In this document: piece by piece, positions 7,601 through 11,608 of the stretch
Layout of the letters: each line of letters opens with the position of its first letter
How positions within the stretch are numbered: position 1 is the first letter of the stretch
Assembly (NCBI GenBank): GCA_902472555.1
Contig: CABROF010000084.1
Location: 1 to 11,608, forward strand
Reading direction: 5' to 3'
Length of the DNA: 11,608 nucleotides
Origin: UMGS1851 sp900555605
GTDB taxonomy: Bacteria; Bacillota; Clostridia; UBA1212; UBA1255
Made by a program: the position numbers and the translations under genes
The notes under the pieces: generated by a model
Told to the model about the DNA's origin: nothing
The model's input: only the letters and a program-made list of their open reading frames with translations
Database searches by the model: none

Positions 7601-7988
7601 CAGCGGAATTGTTGCCGGAAGCGCATTCATTTCACAATTAGGAGAGGCGGAGGTATTCGGAAAAGAGTTCATCCCGGCTGATACAGATGAACTCCGGCAG
7701 CTGCTGAAACAGGCAAAGGACACGGATCGGACTGGTAAAACAGAAGATTCCCTCAGCATTTTAGAGGAAGCGATACAAAAAGCGGAAGAGGTACTGCAGG
7801 TCAGTAATCCGACTCAAGAAACTGTTGAGGAGATTTACCAGCTTCTGCAAAGTGCGTTGAATGGCTTAAAGGATGAGGCAGACAATCCCGTAACCTCATC
7901 TTATACGGTTGGAGTTGGAATCTGGAGCGCGAGTTTGCTCTCCCTCCTTTACATCGTGTTGCTGCGCAGAAAAAGGGCGAAACAATAG
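4659..7988 (+). CDS. surface glycosidase-like protein with three F5/8C (CBM32-like) domains
   Basis: An 1109-residue extracytoplasmic protein. Residues 1-26 are a basic then hydrophobic signal or anchor; the Cys in ILLCS lacks a proper lipobox. About 50-440 resembles a TIM-barrel glycoside hydrolase with a beta-sandwich end. Candidate active-site strands are GYYLIDES (D152, E153), LSFDNYPF (D212) and YFAWGTP (W285), but I cannot name the GH family. Discoidin/CBM32-like sugar-binding domains follow at about 452-592, 617-770 and 843-1003, each ending in the usual ARYVR/ARYIK strand and an E-V/L-F motif. Helical FIVAR-like spacers lie at about 774-840 and 1005-1072. The end has NPVTS (1076-1080), a hydrophobic stretch (1082-1101) and RRKRAKQ, resembling a sorting signal or membrane anchor. 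It probably degrades or binds host or plant glycan outside the cell. Its own promoter and terminator make it monocistronic, with a sugar-sensor regulator next door. Confidence 0.85.
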   Translation: MKGKRKLKLIGLCILSSILLCSYFIFRYQSKIAAENETKKAKTDGNTYQDRLDSIVISAFHPLSYPELLTQEQFDLAAEAGIDVMEYCAGMSVTAPESMKQALGYAANAGILVNVFDDRISSNILQQPKETVFSVWEEYRGKPGLGGYYLIDESVRPNDYAWYINELKRFDPSAQAFINNFPDIWGDGFYQDRLSDLCHLVVDKEGFFLSFDNYPFGMEAGSVDETSLFKHFDAVRKAGLENQVRTGFYAQSIQYGYRKLNGNEMRYHVNSALAYGFKAIKYFAWGTPNEAVVPGFGDGVIDPKGNPTALYYDIKEINKYAHTIGTTLVNLDAVEIYHSGSQSTNGIYKKLPENYFVQTDDYTILSRMVHQKTGRNYLMIVNKDFSAAQTVTLNFTGVDALQEISPLDGKLVPTEYQSGILRVSLDPGAAILLALPEGKCFGTPEETAQSRNLLQNAYVLASGSEGSDGWYVNRINDGIRNSQKGSNGWRDAYSSEKWLQFDLNEKKQFNRLDLYPAGSQSSFGTYFPQSLRVQISDDGNQWSTVLVQEMIPQPTTAVPVFRFDMVSARYVRLSFSSALGEKYPCELAEAELFADDGNVPLPPETTYEEETVVDNNQNIALNKPIVDYSSNYETPQWNNSIHFITDGDHTTNWASDIYAGHSAPDGVEYITIDLQSIYTLNRVQIYPYYDYQSAHCFTTSSFPEDYDVQVSLDGVSFQTVAQLRGGITKAEPQIHEFSPIKARYVRIYVTKMTAHASLGYFVQFSEVEVFAVPNEKAALQAAIAQTNDLDTRFYTNESVQLLLQALEAAQATLQNSEANDQDYQKAKETLLQAKSNLREVDLGANVARDKSVTATSDYKAPEGIFDASYLTDGLNPDTKEVYKTHNGWSVNPGDQIERETPVELQIDLGKNHIVTAIFMYPARYDSSTYPECYELYTSVNGDSWQLVGHSENMTDIQKDDVLRYKVDNVLARYIKIRIARHSGIVAGSAFISQLGEAEVFGKEFIPADTDELRQLLKQAKDTDRTGKTEDSLSILEEAIQKAEEVLQVSNPTQETVEEIYQLLQSALNGLKDEADNPVTSSYTVGVGIWSASLLSLLYIVLLRRKRAKQ

Positions 7989-8023
7989 ACAGCCCAATAA
8001 CGCTCATTTCTGCATTTGAAAAG

Positions 8024-8055
8024 CGCCTGCCGGTTAAAGCCGGCAGGTGTATTTT
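8024..8055 (+). terminator. terminator of the surface glycosidase gene
   Basis: CCTGCCGG (8026-8033) pairs perfectly with CCGGCAGG (8040-8047), extended by a G-T and a C-G pair, around a 6-base loop. It is followed by TATTTT. It lies 36 bases after the stop codon and separates the glycosidase from the regulator gene. Confidence 0.88.
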
Positions 8056-8069
8056 ATAAAACAAAATGA

Positions 8070-8098
8070 TTGTGAAGCATAATTGTATATGATATGAT
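8070..8098 (+). promoter_or_regulatory. promoter of the regulator gene, with overlapping palindrome
   Basis: TTGTGA (8070-8075) and TATGAT (8093-8098) are 17 bases apart. A 13-base palindrome, TGATAT-G-ATATCA (8090-8102), covers the -10 box and is placed like an autoregulatory operator. Being AT-rich it could be chance. The coding start follows about 50 bases after the likely transcription start. Confidence 0.65.
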
Positions 8099-8155
8099 AT
8101 CAAAAGAAAAATTGATTTGGCGTTATTGGAATAAGCGGAATGGAGTGCGGCGGTT

Positions 8156-9286
8156 ATGAGAAAACCAATTATGAATGTTATGGTACATAAATGGTATACC
8201 AGAGTGTTTTACGGTATACAGGAAATTCAGTTGGTTAGACGAATTGCCGCAAAATACAGGTTTGTGCTGAGGTTTCACGAATCTGCGGAAAATTTGCAAC
8301 CAAGCGGCAGCTTGTCGGAAGCGCGGTTTGCTGTTGTTCTGGGAGTAGACGAACACTGGCTGAGGGAAACCATTGAGGGGTTGTGCGAAAAGGGGATCAT
8401 GCCGGTATTAATCAATGGATACAATTCCTTTGGTCAGGAAATTTCCTGGATCCGTGTCAGCCAAAATGCCATTATCCAAGATAGCCTATCTTATCTGCAA
8501 AAGAAGAAAAAAGTCAACACGGCATTGTTTGGTGTCCAGCAGAACGACACCTCTGATCTGCAGAAATGGAATGCATTTCAGAAATATCAGAAAGGAATGG
8601 GAGTCTGCTATTTTTACCGCGGCTCCGGCAGGGAATGCTTTGATAAATTCTTTCAGGAGTTAGATCATTTTGATTCCGTTATCAGTGTAAATGATATTAT
8701 GACGGTTTATCTGCTCAGCGAATGCCGGAGACGCCAGGTAAATCTTGCCGAAAAAATGACGATTATCAGCAATGGGCTTTGTCCTGTCAGCTGTTTTGTT
8801 ACGATTCCGTTCCTGACCTATTTATATGAAACTGCCGAACAGGAGCAAATTATCGGTAAAGCGCTGCGGTTTCTTTATTCGAATAATGGCATCGATTCTC
8901 TGCAGGTTTCCTGCAACATCAATTGTGTCAACAGAGTATGGAACACGGAACTCAGGCGGATTGGAGAATGGGGGAATTGTACAAAAAAACAGGCAGAGTA
9001 CATATATAGTGAGGAAAAATTGCTTGCTGATGACTATAAAAACGACGAGGCGCTGCGGGAAATTCAAAGAATCAATGAGGCGCTGAGATTATGCGATGCT
9101 ACTGATATTAAAATACTGGCCTCTCAGCTTTCAGAATATCGATACAGCGATATGGCGGAACAGCTTTTCTTATCCGAGGGCGCCCTGAAATCCAGAATCA
9201 GGAAATTATACAAAGGCTTCGGCGTTTCTAATCGGAACGAGTTAAAGAACCTTTTGGAACAGTATTCTATACGGATATCCCCTTAA
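8156..9286 (+). CDS. transcriptional regulator: LacI-like sensor plus C-terminal LuxR-type HTH
   Basis: A 376-residue cytoplasmic regulator. Residues about 58-290 read like a LacI/periplasmic-binding-protein fold sensor: VVLGV early, MPVLINGY at a strand end, SVISVNDI (N179, D180) as in the 'NDxxA' region of LacI relatives, then MTIISNG. Residues 317-372 look like a LuxR/GerE-type helix-turn-helix (YSDMAEQLFLSEGALKSRIR). There is no N-terminal HTH, so the order is opposite to LacI. Charged helices at about 270-315 (many E, K, R) may link or dimerise the two parts. ATG 8156 has GGAG at 8142-8145, 10 bases upstream. Own promoter; no clear terminator after the stop. It most likely senses a sugar and controls the neighbouring glycosidase, which is inference from position. 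The sensor call is moderate, the HTH call stronger. Confidence 0.8.
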   Translation: MRKPIMNVMVHKWYTRVFYGIQEIQLVRRIAAKYRFVLRFHESAENLQPSGSLSEARFAVVLGVDEHWLRETIEGLCEKGIMPVLINGYNSFGQEISWIRVSQNAIIQDSLSYLQKKKKVNTALFGVQQNDTSDLQKWNAFQKYQKGMGVCYFYRGSGRECFDKFFQELDHFDSVISVNDIMTVYLLSECRRRQVNLAEKMTIISNGLCPVSCFVTIPFLTYLYETAEQEQIIGKALRFLYSNNGIDSLQVSCNINCVNRVWNTELRRIGEWGNCTKKQAEYIYSEEKLLADDYKNDEALREIQRINEALRLCDATDIKILASQLSEYRYSDMAEQLFLSEGALKSRIRKLYKGFGVSNRNELKNLLEQYSIRISP

Positions 9287-9349
9287 AATCAGATTTTTTG
9301 TTTAGCTGTCCCGGCACAGACCGCAGCTTGCGGACAAAGGAGTAGAACC

Positions 9350-10783
9350 ATGAACCTAATGGAAGTATTGCAGCATTACGCGGACAGCGGCGTCTGCCCC
9401 ATGCATATGCCCGGCCATAAGCGCAGGGCCTTATACGGCGGCGGATTGCTGCCGTGGCAGATCGATATTACGGAGATTGACGGCTTTGATAATCTCCATA
9501 ATGCCCAAGGCATTTTAAAAGAAGGAATGGAGCGGGCGGCACAGCTGTACGGCGCAGACCGAAGCTTCTATTTAGTAAATGGCAGCACCTGCGGAATTTT
9601 AGCAGGAATCTGTACGGCGACGGTTCCAGGGGATACGGTGATACTCCCCAGAGGATGTCATAAGTCGGTTTATCACGCTTTAGAGCTGCGGGACCTGACG
9701 CCGGTTTATTTGCCGGTGCCGACAGACCACGGCTTTGGGATCGCGGGCAGTCTGTCTCCGGAAACAGTGGACAGGACTTTAAAAGCGCACCCGGAGACGC
9801 GTCTGCTGATCGTTACCAGTCCTACTTATGAGGGCGTCATCAGTGATCTGCAGTCGATTGCGGCACTTGCGCATAAAGCCGGCGTACCGGTGCTGGTGGA
9901 TGAGGCGCATGGCGCACATCTCGGTTTTTCCTCTGAATTTTCAGGCGGAGCCGTAAAAGCAGGCGCGGATATTGTCATTCAAAGTTTGCATAAGACGCTG
10001 CCCGGTTTGACCCAGACGGCTTTGGCCCATATCAACCGCGGACTGGTGGATGCGGGGGAATTTGCACGGCAGCTGACTATTTTTGAAACCAGCAGTCCTT
10101 CTTATCCGATGATGGCTTCTATTGACTGCTGTATTCAGCTTCTGCAGGAACAAGGTGATATTCTGTTTGCGGCGTACGAGCAGAATCTTGCGGCCTTTGA
10201 CCAGGCGATCCTAAAATTAAAGCACCTGCGGGTACTTTGCCACGGCCGGGATCGCCTTCATGCACATCCGGCGCTTTTTCAATTTGATCCAGGAAAATTG
10301 GTTATCAGTACGCGGGGAACGCAGATGAACGGATGGGCACTGTCGGAGTGCTTGCGGAAGGATTACGGTATTGTGCCGGAGATGGCAATGGGGGATTATG
10401 TACTGGCCATGACCAGTATCTGCGATACGGAGGAAACCCTGACCCGGCTGTCGGATGCGCTTTGCCGGATAGACAGGGATCTGCACGCTGTGCCTGTAGA
10501 AGATTTGCCTGAAACCTGTCCTGTTCCGCCGCAGCGGATGCGTATGAATCTGGCCAGGCGCGCGGACGGCTGCGGGATTTCCCTGACAGAAGCTGTCGGG
10601 CGCGTCTGCGGTGAGATGGTGTGGGCTTACCCCCCAGGCGTGCCGCTGATCGTACCGGGCGAAGAAGTGACGGAAGCCTGTATCCGCGCTTTAAAAAAAA
10701 TGTCACGGCAAGGTGTCCGGCTCTGGGGAGAGCGGGGAACTCCGCCGGAGACTGTCTGGGTGGTGAAAAATGCCGATGTATAG
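9350..10783 (+). CDS. PLP-dependent Orn/Lys/Arg decarboxylase-family protein (YaaO/SpeA type)
   Basis: A fold-type I PLP enzyme of 477 residues, the size of B. subtilis YaaO/SpeA; relatives decarboxylate arginine, lysine or ornithine to make agmatine or polyamines. The family N-terminus HMPGHKR is at about residues 19-25, NGSTCGILAG lines the PLP phosphate site, DEAHGAH starts at D184 (cofactor pyridine N contact) and SLHKTLPGLTQTA contains the Schiff-base Lys215. The C-terminal AYPPGVPLIVPGE stretch is also family-typical. ATG 9350 has AAAGGAG at 9336-9342, 7 bases upstream. A small stem CCGCA-GCT-TGCGG (9321-9333) sits just before the ribosome binding site. No separate promoter is convincing, so it may be read from the regulator promoter. 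Coding sequence looks more GC-rich than the two genes before it. Substrate cannot be told from sequence alone. Confidence 0.9.
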   Translation: MNLMEVLQHYADSGVCPMHMPGHKRRALYGGGLLPWQIDITEIDGFDNLHNAQGILKEGMERAAQLYGADRSFYLVNGSTCGILAGICTATVPGDTVILPRGCHKSVYHALELRDLTPVYLPVPTDHGFGIAGSLSPETVDRTLKAHPETRLLIVTSPTYEGVISDLQSIAALAHKAGVPVLVDEAHGAHLGFSSEFSGGAVKAGADIVIQSLHKTLPGLTQTALAHINRGLVDAGEFARQLTIFETSSPSYPMMASIDCCIQLLQEQGDILFAAYEQNLAAFDQAILKLKHLRVLCHGRDRLHAHPALFQFDPGKLVISTRGTQMNGWALSECLRKDYGIVPEMAMGDYVLAMTSICDTEETLTRLSDALCRIDRDLHAVPVEDLPETCPVPPQRMRMNLARRADGCGISLTEAVGRVCGEMVWAYPPGVPLIVPGEEVTEACIRALKKMSRQGVRLWGERGTPPETVWVVKNADV

Positions 10784-10813
10784 TTGACAAAGTATACCGG
10801 CTTATGGTTTAAT
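10784..10813 (+). promoter_or_regulatory. strong promoter of the SCIFF locus
   Basis: A perfect -35 TTGACA (10784-10789) starts at the base after the decarboxylase stop codon. The -10 TTTAAT (10808-10813) lies 18 bases on and carries an upstream TGG extension (10805-10807). No terminator is seen between the decarboxylase and this promoter. The leader to ATG is about 58 bases and ends in the Shine-Dalgarno GGAAGGAGG (10861-10869). Confidence 0.8.
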
Positions 10814-10877
10814 AAATATTATACGGGTATTTATCTTATCTGTACTACATATCTACAACAGGAAGGAGGCTCATATT

Positions 10878-11030
10878 ATGGATCACATCCAGACTTTGGA
10901 TACGCGCGATCTGATCGAAAGCCTGACCGAAGGCGGTTGCGGCGAGTGTCAGACTTCCTGCCCGTCTGCCTGCAAAACTTCCTGTGGTGTTGCAAATCAG
11001 CAGTGTGAGAAATGCAAAGAGGAAGAATAA
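10878..11030 (+). CDS. scfA: SCIFF ranthipeptide precursor, seven-cysteine variant
   Basis: A 50-residue peptide of the SCIFF family ('six cysteines in forty-five'), a ribosomally made, radical-SAM-modified peptide found throughout Clostridia. The leader (1-20) begins MDHIQTLDTRD, like the family MKHIKTL start. The core has C21, C24, C28, C32 and C36 in the family spacing (CGECQTSC, SACKTSC), then VANQQC with C43. An additional C46 (CEKC) brings the count to seven. Position 37 after the fifth Cys is Gly, where I recall Thr in canonical members. ATG 10878 is 8 bases after a very strong GGAAGGAGG. It is the first gene of the unit, and a terminator separates it from its maturase, so peptide should exceed enzyme. 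Identity is secure; the role in the cell is not established for the family, although quorum-sensing-like roles have been proposed. Confidence 0.95.
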   Translation: MDHIQTLDTRDLIESLTEGGCGECQTSCPSACKTSCGVANQQCEKCKEEE

Positions 11031-11049
11031 GCTGCATAGGCAAAAAGTC

Positions 11050-11087
11050 ACCGTTCGACTGCTTTGCAGGACGAACGGTATTTTTTT
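11050..11087 (+). terminator. terminator/attenuator between SCIFF precursor and maturase
   Basis: ACCGTTCG (11050-11057) pairs with CGAACGGT (11072-11079), and inner CTGC (11059-11062) with GCAG (11066-11069) around loop TTT. ATTTTTTT follows. This is a strong intrinsic terminator. Since no promoter is evident before the maturase, partial read-through probably sets a high peptide-to-enzyme ratio. Confidence 0.9.
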
Positions 11088-11138
11088 GAGGTTTCATACC
11101 TGATTTTACCGAATTTTACCGATAGAAAGTGTGAAAAT

Positions 11139-11608
11139 ATGATTCACTGTTATCAAATGAACGGTTACAATATTGTGCTGGATGTTTACAGCGGTTCGGT
11201 TCATGCTGTGGATGATTTAGCCTATGATATCATTAACCTGTATGAAAGCAGCAGCACGGATGAGATTATCGCGCAGATGCTTGCCAAATATCGCGGCCGG
11301 CCGGAAATTACGGAGGCAGAGATCCGTGGCGTGCTGGAAAATGTGGCAGATCTGAAGGCCCAGGGAAGGCTGTTTGCTCCGGACCGGTATGAGCATGCCG
11401 CTTTTGATTTTAAGAACCGCAATCCGGTCATTAAAGCCTTGTGCCTTCATGTAGCGCATACCTGCAATCTGACGTGCGCATATTGCTTTGCCAGTCAGGG
11501 AAAATACCAGGGCGAACGAGCGCTCATGCGCTTTGAAGTGGGCAAACAGGCACTTGATTTTCTCATCGCGCATTCCGGCAGCCGCCGGAACCTGGAGGTG
11601 GATTTCTT
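11139..11608 (+). CDS. scfB: SCIFF peptide maturase, radical SAM (3' end outside window)
   Basis: The first 156 codons of a protein that runs off the right edge. Residues 1 to about 85 resemble the RiPP-recognition element of SCIFF maturases (opens MIHCYQMNGYNIVLDVYSG), which binds the precursor leader. The radical-SAM cluster motif CNLTCAYC gives C109, C113 and C116, followed by FASQGKY as in characterised members such as CteB. The complete enzyme (about 450 residues) would have a C-terminal SPASM domain with auxiliary Fe-S clusters, not visible here. Family members forge Cys-sulfur to residue-carbon thioethers in the precursor. ATG 11139 is preceded only by a weak GAAAGTG, so translation is probably much weaker than for the precursor. 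Confidence 0.95.
   Translation, partial: MIHCYQMNGYNIVLDVYSGSVHAVDDLAYDIINLYESSSTDEIIAQMLAKYRGRPEITEAEIRGVLENVADLKAQGRLFAPDRYEHAAFDFKNRNPVIKALCLHVAHTCNLTCAYCFASQGKYQGERALMRFEVGKQALDFLIAHSGSRRNLEVDF

Noticed and set aside
10784..11008. 74-codon + strand frame starting TTG across the SCIFF promoter
   Set aside because: It is out of frame with scfA, starts in the -35 box and has no ribosome site. The SCIFF peptide in the other frame explains the region.

Overview
The window looks like chromosome from a Gram-positive anaerobe of the class Clostridia, probably an Oscillospiraceae/Ruminococcaceae relative. Three things point there: a HutP-family gene directly before cmk, a single gene fusing IspH to ribosomal protein S1, and a SCIFF precursor with its radical-SAM maturase. 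These rest on recalled family knowledge, not on a search. Everything is on the + strand.

Positions 1-4140 hold a tightly packed housekeeping operon: the 3' part of a HutP-family gene (5' end outside the window), cmk, plsC and ispH-rpsA. Reading frames overlap by 19-20 bases at cmk/plsC and plsC/ispH, which implies one transcript and coupled translation. The IspH-S1 fusion carries an in-frame Shine-Dalgarno plus ATG exactly at the domain junction.

Positions 4141-4658 hold a tRNA-Leu(CAG) gene with its own strong promoter, a leader containing two hairpins and a possible alternative pairing, and two tandem terminator hairpins that are diverged copies of each other. A further bidirectional-type terminator follows, then an extended -10 promoter.

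Positions 4659-9286 look like a small carbohydrate module. It consists of an 1109-residue surface protein (TIM-barrel glycosidase-like domain, three F5/8C/CBM32-like domains, two helical spacers, C-terminal membrane/sorting-like tail) and a regulator with a sugar-binding-protein-like sensor and a C-terminal LuxR-type helix-turn-helix. Each has its own promoter, and a terminator separates them. That the regulator controls the glycosidase is inferred from adjacency only.

Positions 9350-10783 encode a YaaO/SpeA-type PLP-dependent basic amino acid decarboxylase. From 10784 to the right edge lies a SCIFF (ranthipeptide) locus: a near-consensus promoter, a 50-residue precursor (not in a simple long-ORF listing because of its size), a strong terminator or attenuator, and the first 156 codons of the maturase. 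The precursor is unusual: it has seven cysteines, and Gly where I recall the canonical thioether-acceptor Thr. I see no mobile element, CRISPR array, phage gene or rRNA. The most novel points are the SCIFF core variation, the unassigned surface glycosidase with its odd regulator, the internal S1 start, and the RNA structures around the tRNA.
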